DNA of 64,000 nt, taken from NCBI GenBank assembly GCA_905221605.1, contig CAJNDS010000372.1:83501-147500 (forward strand), written 5' to 3'. Each line of letters opens with the position of its first letter. Within the stretch, counting starts at the first letter, position 1. This stretch comes from Symbiodinium natans. Taxonomy: Eukaryota > Sar > Dinophyceae > Suessiales > Symbiodiniaceae. This document shows positions 19,750-31,436 of this stretch, piece by piece. The notes below the pieces were generated by a model. That model had not been told where the DNA came from. It saw only the letters and a program-made list of their open reading frames with translations, and made no database searches. The position numbers and the translations under genes are program-made.

Positions 19750-22340
19750 CCTGCTTACTTTTGAGACATCCCCCAAGAGGGTCTGAGCCAGCGGCATCGA
19801 AGGACTCTGTGCGTCTGACGACGTTCTCTGCAGACCTCATAGCACACTTGCGATGCATGTTCCTGCTGCCGTGCCTTCATTGGACTCATGATGACTCGTG
19901 GGAAACTCCTTACTTAGCACCCCCTAGCCCGCTCGGCACTGCAATCCTTGTGGTGTCATGGACATCTGGGGGGTGTCCATCCTTTCCCTTCTGTCCGCCG
20001 AGCACATCTTACAAAGTATTGCCACAACCTTGAGGAACCTCTGCAATCATGCAAGATGGCGAGAATCTGAAGCTGCCCCTCAAAGCAAACTTAAGTGCCT
20101 GACGCCATGGCTTGACCGATCAGAGACCTCCCGAAGCCATTTCGCGTAGACCTGGGCTCATAGACTTGTGGGGCAGATTTAGGGACATGGGAACCCTAAA
20201 CCCTTAACCCTAAACCCTGAACCCTAAAACCGTGGCTGGGGCACGGGGAGGCTTCCGAGAGCCTTGAAACCTCCTTAAGCAGCTTGGCCCAACATGACCC
20301 GAGTTTTGGAGTTTTGGACTCCCAAGCTCCCAAGCCCCTGTAAGGTCCAGCATGACAAGATGCTAAGGCCCTGAAAGCGCTGAAAGCACTGAAAGCCCTG
20401 AAAGCACTGAAAGCCCTGAAAGCCCTAAAGGCCCTGAAAGCCCCAAGCTATCCCGGGGTTCCAGCCTTCGGTCTCGCAAGACGGCCCCGAGGTTGACCCT
20501 GAGAGCGCGGGTGGGGTTTAGGGCTTGGGGTTTAGGGTGTAGTGCTTAGGGTTTGGAGTTGTGCTTTCATTTTTTCCTGAATAGGTTCTCTTACAAGGCA
20601 AGAAGGGAAATTAGAATATCCCAAAGCACAACCCAGACAGGTTGTGGGTGTCAAGGAAGGTGTACCTGGAGTCATGAGGCATCATTCTCATGCTGCAGCA
20701 GCTACCCACAAAACGCAAGAAAACAGCTAATGTCGCACGATATGGTTTGAGGGGGCGGCGACTTCGGGGTGATCTAAAACCTCTAAACCCCAAAGCCCCG
20801 AAATGACCTGAACTCCTAAACCCCTAAAGACCCCTCAAAACCCCCAAACCCCTAAACCCTTAAACACCCCTCGCACCCCCAAAACTCCTAAACACCCCTT
20901 AAACCCGCTAAACCCCTAAAACGCTCAAACCTAAAGCCTCCCATGAAACCCCTCAAACCCCTAAAGGCCCTCAACTCCTGGGCCCCCAAGCAGGGGCTTG
21001 TAGGCCCTGGTGGCCCGAAGGAGCTGCGGGGAGTTCAAGCCTCAGGGTGTTCGCGCTTTTGGAGGGGGGGCGGGAGTTTGTTGGGGGGTTTGGGGGGGAG
21101 TTGAAGAGAGTTCGGGGTGAGTTTGGGGGGCGTTTGGCGGGAGTCTGGGGCGAGTTTGGGGGGAGAGTGGGGGTTGGGGGTTTGGGGTTTAGAGGGATTG
21201 GAAGGATTTCAGGGTTTAGCGGTTTTAAGGGTTCAGGGTTTAGGGGTTGCCACCGCCGCAAGGATGTTCGGGGTTAAGGGTTTAGGGCTCGGATTTTGGG
21301 GTTTTGGGGGGTTAGGGTTCCGGAAGGACAATTGCCAGGCTTTGAGGACTGGGTGTTATTGAGTTTCGCAAAACAGAACACCCTGGACCCGGACCCCAAA
21401 CTCTAAACGGCCCTAATTGCACTGAAAACTTAGAAACCTTATCTAGAAACCTTAAGCCACCCACAACACCTCCCAAGCCTACTGCCTCTAAGCACTCCTA
21501 AGCCAAACGAGAGTTTTCCGGTCTGGTCGCGAAGGCCTACGACCCCAAAAGCAGCGTTGCTTGCGTTGCTCGGACTCCCTAGACCCTGAAACCCCAAGCA
21601 TCAAGAAAAGCCCAGAGTGCCCCTCAAGGGCCTGAGCAAGCTTCAGCGCCAGGGTTGTTGACCCCCAACCCTAAACCCTAAACCCTAAACCCTCAACCCT
21701 GGGGACCCCCACGGAAGGAAACCATCGAAGCTAGGGTTCGCCTCTGGCTGATGGACGTCAGTGTGGGCCTCAATCACTCGCAAAGGCCACGATGTGGTTG
21801 GCCCCTGGGTTTAGGGTTTTGCTACCAGGGTTTAGGATTTAGGGGAGGGGGATCGGGATTGTGACCGGGTTTCTAAAGCCAAGCTTCAAAGAGTTGTCTC
21901 TCAAAGTGTAGACGGCCCTCATGGTCCCTTTGCCGGGGGAAGGGACCGGGTTATGACAGGGAGCGGACATCAGAAAAGGGACCATCATTCCAAGCGCTGG
22001 CGATAAAGCGCTGGCGATATACAGACAAAGCCAGCTCCCGAAGCACCTAGAATAAACCCTTCCCTCATCCAGCCAAGTCCGGGCAGCTCCAACGCCTGGA
22101 ATGCACAACACGGGACCCTGTGGGCCGGGTGTTTCGTGTCTCTGTGTGCCCCACATGCGCTGCGTTGTCCGCGAAGTCGAGCCCAGCATACTGGACCTCA
22201 GGTCGAGGGTCGCACATCCTAACTCCTATGGTTGGGTCTTAGGGGTTTTAGGGGACCTTATAGCACGCGTTTACTTTTTTCTGTGAGAGAGCAAGGCTGC
22301 TTTGGACAGAGCCTTCCAGTGATGCCCCCACATTGGATCA
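19750..22340. other. repeat-rich stretch without an assigned gene
   Basis: Contains telomere-like segments (20195-20232, 20515-20562, 20770-20960, 21180-21330, 21660-21700, 21800-21845) and a 9-base AAAGCCCTG repeat (20368-20440). Isolated open segments on both strands, for example about 21960-22060 minus, have no family or splice support. I see no convincing gene. Confidence 0.6.
20368..20442. repeat. 9-base tandem repeat, CTGAAAGCC
   Basis: Eight units of CTGAAAGCCC-type sequence, with CACTGAAAG variants. Confidence 0.9.
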
Positions 22341-22343
22341 ACT

Positions 22344-24203
22344 CTAGCGGCATTTCAGGCAGAGAGGCAGCTCCGGCTCCGTTTCCCCATCGCAGTCCCC
22401 CTTCATGTGCTCGAGCAGCGCCATCGCGTAGGCCCGCAGCTCCTCGGCCTTCCCCCAGTCGGCGACCACCCCAAGCTCCCCGAGGCAGAAGATCTCCGCA
22501 AGGTGCATGCAAGCCAGCGGGTGGCCCTTGCGGCACGCTCGCCGCATCCAGGCGATGGCCCCTAAGTCCCCGCGCTCCCGGAGGTATTGGGCAAACTGCA
22601 ACATGGCATCCGCGTCATCCAGCTTGTTGGCTGCGGTGAAGAGCTTGCTATACTGCTCATCGAAGTCCGGAGGGAGAGCTGGGCCCCCATCGAAGTCACC
22701 CAGTCGAAATCGTCCCACGAGCTCATCCCTCAAGGAATGCTCTCCAGGCGTAATGCCAGGAAGGTGCCAGGTCACGTAGAGCAAGCGCCGGCGTGTGCCC
22801 CCGGCCCCCCTGGATGCCTGAGCCCCGCCACAGTGCAGGAGCTGGGAGTTCATGATGTAGGCATCGCCGCAGCGGCAAAGGGCGGGCACTCCACCCAGCC
22901 GCTCTAACATCTCCTCATGCTCGAGCCCCATCTTCTGCATGGCATCCAAGGCGCTGTGATGCTCGTAGTTGTGGGTTTCGGGGCACAAGTAGGTGGGGCC
23001 CATCTCCGGAGTCACGTCCTGCAGGGCCACGAAGACAGTGAACTTCACGCGCTCCAGCGAGGTATCCTGAGGAGGCAGTTGTCTGAGCCTTCAGATCTTA
23101 AATTTGACATTGAGGTTTGCAACATGCTAGAACTTCCAGAATTGTGCCTTTTTGTTCATGTTCGTCTTGGTGGGAGGGGGGTGCGCAAAACTCATGGCGT
23201 GACACGGTTACGTAACGGGGAATGTTGAGGTGGGGTGGTAGTAGGGGGGATTGCTCAGTCCTTAAGACCTCAACCCTACCTTACAGTACGGTAGAAGGCA
23301 CTCAGAGATTGGCCCACTGACGACCTCTTGTTTGAATGATCTTGCAACACTGGCATGGCACGGCTGATGGTGGCTGGGAGGTTCATGAGGGGCTGTGTGG
23401 CGGTGGTGCGGCGGCGGGGCGGTGGTGGTTGTGGTGGGGGGTGGTCCACTGTGCTGTTTAGTGCCAAGAATCCGAGTGGAGGGGCTGGTACTCACAATCA
23501 GGATCGGAGATCATGCAAGAAAGGTCGACAAGCCTCCCGTTCCTGGTCACAAATGGCTCCAGGACCTTTCCCAGCGAGGCAATCATGCCTTCCAGCGCAT
23601 CCCTGACTTCTTCGACCAAAGGCAGGGTGAACTCGATGCGGTCCCGCCTGGTGGCATACGCAAGCCTGACGGATCTGACAGAACAGCAGAAAAACTCTGC
23701 TTGACTTTGCGGCAACCAAGGAAAATGCAGGAATCCAAGGGGGATTGCAAAGCCCGGGAAACAGCCGCAGGCCTCCGGAAGTAGGAGCGGCGCCGTGCGT
23801 AGCGGGCGTCTCCCTCATCTGACTGCTCGACGTCCATCTGGGCAGCTGCGAGGGCGTCATCGACGTACGCTGCCAGGCGCCTTCGTGAACCGACTGTAGA
23901 ATGGGCCAGCAAACCGCATGCAATAGGAGAACTATTCGTCAGCTGTTTTCTGCAACTACCAACGAAAACAGGGAAAGTTGTGCAACAGCACTACTAGGGC
24001 TCAGCCCACTGAAGGCCCAGGCGCTGGCAGCAGCTGGCTGAGACCGCGTGTGAGATGAAGCAGCAGCCTTGGTTTGAGAGGTCCTTCGCCACATCCGCAG
24101 GTCGCGAGATCGCATCCTCGACATCGTACAGGTGCACCTGGGCTAAATTTGCTTGAGTGCTGCCGCCAACCGGTTGTTCTTGGGGCCATCTGAAGGTAAG
24201 CAT
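22344..24203 (-). CDS. phytanoyl-CoA dioxygenase (PhyH)-like protein with Sel1-like tail, 4 exons
   Basis: Exons (minus): 24203-24025, 23880-23773, 23665-23473, 23066-22344, joining in phase to 400 aa. An Fe(II)/2-oxoglutarate oxygenase of the PhyH superfamily: motifs DLSNQGCCFI (about 43-52), RLAAYVDDAL, LVDLSCMISDP, the HxD iron ligand in PLHSDT (completed only by splicing exons 3 and 4), the distal His in MNSQLLHCGG and the Arg of RRRLLYVTWHLPG. The C-terminal part (AMLQFAQYLRERGDLGAIAW, then ACRKGHPLACMHLAEI) resembles one or two Sel1/TPR-like repeats. Introns: GC-AG (144 bases), GC-AG (107), GA-AG (406); acceptors are AG|G with short repeats at the splice sites (GCGCCTGG, AGGC, GGAT). 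The start is uncertain: the ATG at 24203 is in frame, but a further 5' exon starting at the ATG at 24306 (MAVAPHASRL) is possible, joining at CAG|GTGCACC. Substrate unknown. Confidence 0.87.
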
Positions 24204-24309
24204 GTACGGCTCTCGCTACCCGTCGCCGGACGTGAATGTAGTTAGCGAGATGATACTCCAATAGCCATAAAGCTATCAAGCGAGAGGCGTGCGGAGCCAC
24301 CGCCATCGC

Positions 24310-25030
24310 CGGCTGATGCAGAACCTTCTTGGAATCAGCGGCGGACTGAATTCAAGAGCCGCAACTTACACCCCTCCTCCCTTGTCCCCTCCAACAGAAT
24401 CGATTTCACAGTTGGACAGTTGTGCATGACGATGTTCATATTTTGGTTCACATGCTTCGGGGTGTTTCGGCAGGTTTCGGTAGTGGTTTGGTTGACGCGG
24501 TTGTCATCTCCACCACAGCTGAACCCAGAATCAACCACTTGAGTCATAAAACGAACCTGAACTCCAAATCGTAAAAAAGCCCCATTTAGAGCGCCACATG
24601 CGGGCCTGGACATTCACAGCTGGCGCAACTGCTGCCAGGAGTCCTGGACCTGGTTTAAGAGTTTAGGGTGAAAGGGCTTCAAGGGTCTTAGAAGGGGTTG
24701 TTAAGGGTATAAAGTTGTGAGACTCTTTCAGGAAGAAGAGCCCGTAGGCCCTAGGCCAACTCGCACGAACTGCGTGGCACCCGGCATGCCTCCACAGGTT
24801 TGCAGCTCGGGGCTGGCGTTGGGTGGGAGGCTTAAGAAGTCGTGGCCCAAACTGCGTGCGGCCACCATGGCCACGAAGAGGGCTCGGTAGGAAGCAGGAG
24901 GATATCAGCGTCAAGAAGGCACCAGATACTGGTCTTGGGATGCTTTTGTGCCGCTGCTTCGGCTTGCAAAGTGCATGAGGGGTATGGGAGACATGATCCG
25001 GCACACGTTCTAAGGAAGATGCTACCCCAG
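24310..25030. other. no assigned gene
   Basis: A few minus-strand open segments, for example about 24915-24840 reading ALFVAMVAARSLGHDF, are the best coding hints. Nothing with family support. Confidence 0.4.
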
Positions 25031-25181
25031 GTTTCAGATAGCTGCGGCGTCCGGAACAGCGTGTAGCACAGCTTGGCACGGTGCAGCCACATCCCACCAC
25101 ATCAAGCAGACCAGAAGTGAGCGCATCAGTGAATGGCCAAGAAAGCGACGAGAAGACGAGAAGTCCTGCAAGTGGAGTTTA

Positions 25182-25475
25182 GAAGCGCCAGGGCCCCAGC
25201 AGCGAGGAGCCGGCACGCAGCATGCGCGACACCGCGCTGGCGGCGCGCGCAAGCACGCTGCCTGCAGGCTCTTCGAGGCGGGCTCGCACTTCCGGCGTTG
25301 GGGGTTGGGGTGCGGGTCGAAAAAAAAGCAGAACGAAGAAGTTCTGTGGTGTTGAGACAGCGGCGCCGCGCCTCCGCCCGACCGGCCCTCGGAGCAGCCG
25401 TCGGGATCCTCCAGGTCGATGTTGAGCTCGGCCATGGCCATGCGCGTCATCGCGGCCCTCCGGGCGTTCTCAGAC
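25182..25475 (-). CDS. candidate 3' exons of an unrecognised protein
   Basis: Exon at 25475 follows TCGAG|G and reads SENARRAAMTRMAMAELNID, followed by acidic residues. The segment about 25312-25182 reads EVRARLEEPAGSVLARAASA, then VSRMLRAGSSLLGPWRF, and ends in TAA; it looks like an amphipathic helix. The two are in different frames, so a short intron (about 25313-25345) must separate them. No family recognised. Confidence 0.4.
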
Positions 25476-27607
25476 CTCGACTCTCTGGGAACTCGGGGGG
25501 GGGGGGGGGGAAAAGTGGAAAAATCCGGCGGAATTTTGCTCATTTTCTCATGGGTTGCTCCCCCTTGGGAGGGTGCAAGTGGCTGAAGGAGCTTCGGGAA
25601 CTCCTGCTGGTCATGCTGCGATGGCCTCCGTGACCGCTTCTCGACTTTGGTGAGCAGTATCGCGACACGCCGCCACTTGCATGAAAACGTTCCACATGAT
25701 TGTGTAACCTGGCCTGAATTAGGAGTCTTTGGTGTCTTCGGACTCCTGTCTTCCACTTCGTCCTCGTGCAAACGTGGCCGGGTCGAGAATCGCGAGCAGA
25801 CATTAGTGGAACAACTTGGCTCAATTACACGCCAACGTCACCAGCACAGAAGGAAGGACTCAGCTGCCCTAGGCCACAGGAACCCTGATGCCCTAATGCG
25901 CCGCGCGCCTGGCTCCAGTTCACCCTGCTCTCCTTCGCGCTTGCCAGGCTTTCCTCAGTCTCACCACAAGTCAACCAGCTTCAACCAGCACGACCGGCAA
26001 CAAGGATTCCTATGGGATTCCCTTCTTCTAGTTTCTGACGAAGGTGCAGGGGGCAGGGAAGTGCTCTTGGTCGACTCCTGGTGCACTTTGTGATCTGTCC
26101 TTGGGAGAAGGGAAGACGCTACTTTCCAGCGTCAGCTCGCAAGAGCTCCATGAGGTGTGCCATGCATTGGGCCCTCGCCCCTTGCGCATGTCTGGCGTTT
26201 TCAGGGTTCTGGTCGTTCTAGTTGTTCGTGTGCCGACCTCAGTGCGCTCAAAAGGCCCTGATTCTGCAAAGCATAGGCCGGGTACCACCATGTGGATGTA
26301 GCAGGTACGAGCTGCGGGCCACGGTGCCAGATGTTTCTTCGACCTCCTGCACAGCAGCTTGAGACATCCAGCTGTTCCCTCATGCTCTACGACCCTCCAG
26401 AAAGGCGAAACGACGTCCTCGTCCTCGTCACCTGTGCAGGAGGGGATTTAGGTCCAGAGGCGCCATGACTTACACACTTGCACAGACGTGGGCCTTCAAC
26501 TACGCCCCATACGCTGCTAGTTCTGGCGCTTGGCTCGCGTGTCTTTGGATCCTGGCACCACTCAGGTACTCCAAGCTGTCGATATATGCATATATATATA
26601 TATATACACATATGTGTGTATATATATATATATATATATCTATCTATCTATCAAAGGAGCCTCTGATCTCCAATGGTCATGGAGAGTCACCTCATCTTCA
26701 ACGGGCCTTGAGCGAAGGGCGAAACGTCTCAGAGCAGCTACCTGGCAGCCTCTGTAAGCTTGAAAGAAAGATGGCAAGATGAGCCCGACCCGGCACGGCA
26801 AAGTCTCTCGGCGGCGCGCCCGAAGCGGAGTTCTGTGCAGGTCCGCACGTCTTCGCAAGGCATTGGCGGACAAGTTGCCTGGAAAGCTTTTCTCCTCTAG
26901 CCGCTACCACGCTTAGCCGCAGCCACGGTCAACTCGCCATTCAAACAAGGCACATGCGGAAGCGAAATCCCCCAGCCCGTTTGGATACAGGCACCCCAGA
27001 TCTCCAAAGCAAAACTCACCGCTTCAAAACTCCGAGATACCTTAACCAATTTCTGGGGTCTTAAGGCTTGAAACTCCAAACTCCCCAAAGCCCTAACCCT
27101 TCAACTCCTTAAACCCTCAAACGCCCGAACACCCCCCCCCCCCCCCCCATAATCCCCTGAACACCCCTAAACCTCAGACGGAGCCTCCGCACCACGGGAC
27201 TCCGGCCCGCGAGCACTTCGGGCGAGGAGAATGTCGGGTCCTCTTCAGTACACAGCTTAGGGCTTCGGATCTTTGGGTTCAAGAAGGTCGAGAGTTTGGG
27301 GGCATTTTTTGCTTCAAAAGGGTTCAGGGCTGACAGGGTTCAAACGGGCCGCAGGGCGCTCAACGCCAAAACCCTTCCCTACCAAGCTCATAGTCTGTAC
27401 TCTTATCAGAAGTCTTACCATTTTACAAGCTCTTTTTTCACCCTGATATGACCGTTGTATGACCCTGATCAATATGTGTATATGTACATCGTTGAAACTA
27501 GATCTACATCTATATTGTTGCATCCTAACTCTGTCTTCATTCGTTTGCTTTTCATGTCCTGGCACAGGGCCTTCTGCGCCCTGAGTCCTCCAGGGTAACG
27601 GTTCCCC

Positions 27608-27697
27608 CTGAACCCTAAACCCTAAACCCTGAACCCTGAACCCTAGACCCTAAACCCTGAACCCTAAACCCTAAACCCTAAACCTTAAACCCTAAGC
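27608..27697. repeat. telomere-like array, CCCTAAA orientation
   Basis: Thirteen CCCTAAA/CCCTGAA units, facing the TTTAGGG field at 27806-27870 across an 85-base non-repetitive island that could hold an exon. Confidence 0.95.
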
Positions 27698-27779
27698 CCT
27701 GCGGAGGAAGCGGCCTCGATGGCTGGCATCGTGAGGGGCACAGCAGCTCGGCCTGGACGTCAGCGCGTGCCCGGGGTTT

Positions 27780-28300
27780 GAGGGTTACCACTTGGGGGTT
27801 TTAGGTGTTTCGGGTTTAGGGTTTAGGGTTTAGGGTTTAGGGTTTCGGGTTTAGGGTTTAGGGTTTGGGGTCTGGGGTGTGGGGTTTAGGGGTTTTAGGG
27901 GTTTTAGGGGTTAGGATTAAAGGGGTTGAGGGTTACCACTTGGGGGCTTAAGGGTTCTTAGGGCTAGGGTTACCACTTGGGGGTTTTAGGTTTTGGCTTT
28001 CAGGGTTTAGGATTCAAGGCGTTGAGGGTTACCTCTTAGGTCTTTTAGGGCTTTCAGGGTTTAGGATTAAGGTTTCTAAACTTCAGGGTTGCAAACCTTA
28101 TGGGTTTAGGGTTTAGGGTTCTTAGGGCTGCAGGGTTCAGGGGTTGAGGGTTAGCACTTGGGGTGTTTAGGGCTTTCAGGGTTTAGGATTAAATCAAGGC
28201 TCCTAACATGCCCGGCTTGAGGGTTCCCACGTAAAATTTTAGGGCTTTCCGGGTTTAGGATTCAAGGTTCCCAAAATTCCAGAATTTCAGGGCTTGGGAC
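27780..28300. repeat. degenerate TTTAGGG field with a longer repeat unit
   Basis: After a clean TTTAGGG stretch (27812-27872), the motif GGGTTGAGGGTTACCACTTGGG recurs near 27776, 27922, 27968, 28020 and 28140, each followed by TTAGGGCTTTCAGGGTTTAGGATT-like sequence. This is a higher-order unit of roughly 45-120 bases built on a telomere-like base. Confidence 0.8.
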
Positions 28301-28499
28301 TTTTGAAGCTTTTGGGGGTGGCTTCAGGGTCCTAGGGCTTTTGGTTCGTCTTTTTAAGGGCTTCGGGGTTTCACTGCTGCAGGGCTTTGGGGCTTCAGGG
28401 TTTTGAGGCTTTAGGGCCCGGATTTTCGGGCTTAGGGTTGAGGGACGTTTCGTTTCATGGGTCCCTCGCACCTGGTTCTTCACAGTCGTGTTAAGCATT

Positions 28500-29920
28500 C
28501 AGGACCCGAAACCCAAGAGACAACTGCTGCTAAGTGGCTTCGCAGCTTTGGGTTCGATTTTAAGAGTTGACTGGGTCCTAGGAACACAGGCATGATGACA
28601 TCATTCGCAACCTTGGCTTGCGAGCGTTGGAGCTTATTCGGTGTTCTTGTACAGGGCAACACGGCAGTTCTTGTGTCTCACGCCCGGAGTTGAGATTGAA
28701 AGTAGCGCAAAGAGACTCGTGCGTCCGCCCCTGTTTAGGGTTGAGGCCCCCCCACAGCAATCAAGCCGAATGTCTTAAACAGCCCTTGAAGGCTTGCGTG
28801 TCAACTGCTTCTTTTCTCTATCATATGAAGATGCATCTAACAGTTTTTGGCTGAGTTCATGCCCGCCATTTTGGCTTTGGTGCAGTGGCACCACTGACGT
28901 CCCTAGCTACCCGAAACCATGATCCTCTCTCTTCGCCCACTTTGGGCCCCGCACCGCTCCAGGCTGGGTTGTGACCACAGCGCACTGGCCAGTGCATCCA
29001 GCAGCATCACCCCGCCTCAGAGGATGGGGGAGACGTGTTGAGTGTAAGGCAGTGTAAGGCTTCCGAGGAGCAGAGAGGGGTAGAGCGGGGAGTCGTGACT
29101 ACGTCCACCAGACAAGAAAGGACAAGGCGGATTCCGCAGCCCACGGATCCGAGCATACCGCATGCCTGCCCTTGGGCTTTGAAGGGACAGCATGAATCGA
29201 AGTCTTTGGGGACGCTTGAAGGGAAGACTCCGTACAAATTCTGCCCCCTGCCAGCTCTCACACGGCACGCCCACGCTTACGACGCTGAAAGGAAGTTTGC
29301 GAACTTGGGCATGCGAAACAGGACGTCGCAACCACAAGGTTTCACTGCCGTGCAACCGAGAAACGACTCGTGCGCAGGGCGAGTGCTGCTCAATGTCTGC
29401 CTTGCAAAGGCAGCCGGAACTTCAAACTTGTCCGAAGCTCCTCTCCACCCTGCCTGAATGTCAGGCACTTCTTGGCCTAACATTGTAGGGCCTGTTGGGC
29501 CCCCTGAAATGCAGCTGAGCCGAAGGAAACGTACGCAGACGGCGGCGGCGATGGTGTGCGGACATGCCTAGACTCCACGTGCGGCGCCATGTTCATCCTA
29601 CACACAACGGCAGACCACCCTATGCAAATATCCTACATCCGAGGACCAGAAGTGTGCACGACAACAAGCAAGCAGCAGCTGCGTGGCACCAGCAGAATGG
29701 TCCACTGGGTCATTTTGGCCTTGGCTGCAACAGTCTTTTTGAAGACCCGCAAGCCTTTTTGAATAGAGCTTCTGTCATGGCATATGCTGCTGGCTAAGGG
29801 ACGGAGAGCTTCTTTCCCACCAGGCTCTCCTTGTCGAAGGACGTCTCCTGTCAGATTTCGACTTGCCTGAAGCCTGGGATTGCATCGTCCCACCCATTTG
29901 CCACCAGGGTCCACCCCTCA
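28500..29920. other. ambiguous open segments on both strands
   Basis: Minus 29277-29450 (FEVPAAFARQTLSSTRPAHE) and plus 29256-29457 both read as protein. No splice or family evidence separates them. Nothing else recognised. Confidence 0.35.
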
Positions 29921-29930
29921 ACCCTAAAGC

Positions 29931-29991
29931 CATTGCACTCCCACACCGATCCATGCCGCTCCTCCTCTACAACATCCTCCTCGAAGTCATC
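29931..29991 (-). CDS. candidate internal exon with telomere-like donor
   Basis: 61 bases, from acceptor TCGAG|G to donor AATG|GCTTTAGGGTTGAGGGG (a GC donor running straight into TTTAGGG). The 20 codons are acidic: DDFEEDVVEEERHGSVWECN. Both boundaries follow the rule seen in the rebuilt genes. Family unknown. Confidence 0.45.
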
Positions 29992-29999
29992 CTCGAGGC

Positions 30000-31300
30000 C
30001 CAAGTTAAATCTGCTCGTTCGTGGCTTCGGCCTCAGTGCTCCATGCGCACTTGGACGAAGCCTCGACAGCAGCTGAGCCACCCCCCAAGTTACGACTTGA
30101 GAACCTAAACATAAAAGCATACCTAAACATGCTGAAGCACCTCTCAAACAAGGCCAAGGCAGCAAAGACTAACCTGGGGCACCCGCTTCGCTTTCGTCTG
30201 GAGGAAAGCTTTGAAAAGCTTAACCTGAACATCAAGACAGAGTCCACTCTTCAAAGCATGACTCCCTAGTTTCCAAGTCAAAGAAGTCCTTGCATCCGAG
30301 AATCCTGTGGGAGGCTATAAGTAGGCTTGTAACTATCCCAGAGGTGATAACCAGCTAGAACTGGCCAGAACTACCAGTCCTCGAAACCCAAGATATCAGT
30401 ACTACCCATCTCTCCCCAGGAACCTCCAAGTATCCGCAGACCCGGAACTCAGGTCCCAGCAATGCGAATCAATCGCAGAACACGGACGACCCGGCCAACT
30501 TTGGCCCCAACGCGCGCCGTCCTGCTTGAGGGAGTCGTGAGTACCGGGGGGTGTTAGCGAGTGTTGGGGAGGGTTCGGGACTAGGGAGCGCAATGAAGTG
30601 CAATGAGATGTTAGGGAGCGTAGCTTCCGGGAGCCCAAGTGGCTTTCAAAGCCTCAAGCGCGGCCAGCTTCCACAAATAGGACCCCACCCCCTTGCCCCT
30701 GTTGCCCCCTGAACCCCGTCCGGCTGCTTCTGGCTTTACTCGGATCGCCTTCGTCCGCGCTGAAAAGCGCCTCGGAAACCTGAACACGCATTGCAGCTTA
30801 CCGGGCTGCTGTCTCGTGACTTCGGCTTTCCGAGCATCCCACAGCTTGGGGCGGTTTGCGTGCTTTCGGGGTTAGGGATTTGGGGTTGAGGGTTTAGGGT
30901 TTAGAGCTTAGAGTTTAGGGTTTGGGGTTTGGGATTTAGGGCTACAAAAGGCAGCGGTTTCTTGAGACTTGCGGCGTCAGGAAGAAGAAATGAATAAAGG
31001 GTCCCCACGTGTTGTCATCTCCACCCCTAGAGAGCTGCCAGAATTCTGAGGCCCCCTTTTGATTGAAGTAGCCCCTGCCATTGCCTGAAATTTGGCAATT
31101 ATGAAAGGGCAGTCTTGCCAACCTCAGACAAGGCTGAACCTGGGTGAAGATTGAAATGCGCCCCTGCTTGAACGGGTTTAACTAGCACAAGAAAGGCATC
31201 GACATCCGGATCAAGCTTTCTGCAAACTAACCTTTCTCAAATGCGTCTGGCCGGCGGTGGTCAGATCCATGAAGAGAGTTGCTGTGGACACCACCTGGGA
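30000..31300. other. no assigned gene
   Basis: Open segments near 30020-30270 occur on both strands, with a Lys/Leu-rich plus frame and its complement. A telomere-like array lies at 30880-30945. Otherwise unremarkable. Confidence 0.45.
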
Positions 31301-31307
31301 TAGACAT

Positions 31308-31410
31308 GGGGGTTTACGAACATAGGGCACCCCTTAAAAATTCCCCAAGACATAGGATTCCCTTAAAATAGGGACCCCAATAAGGTACCCCCCTAATTTC
31401 GGAAACCCCC
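31308..31410. mobile_element. miniature inverted-repeat element, family B, copy 3 (intronic)
   Basis: A complete 103-base copy with ends GGGGGTTTACGAACATAGGG and, on the other strand, GGGGGTTTCCGAAATTAGGG; the arms are nearly perfect over 13 bases. It begins 27 bases after the donor of the candidate exon 31519-31437, so it is probably intronic. Confidence 0.8.
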
Positions 31411-31436
31411 TTCAATGACAAGGAGTCAGAGACTAC

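Larger units (their letters stand above)
25500..28480. other. no assigned gene; microsatellites and telomere-like arrays
   Basis: Contains a G-run (25497-25511), an ATAT/ATCT microsatellite (26588-26655), a C-run (27131-27149), a perfect-to-degenerate CCCTAAA array (27608-27697) and a long degenerate TTTAGGG field (27806-28300) with repeated GAGGGTTACCACTTGGGG blocks. A short plus-strand frame at 26373-26442 (MLYDPPERRNDVLVLVTCAG) is the only coding hint. Confidence 0.6.
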
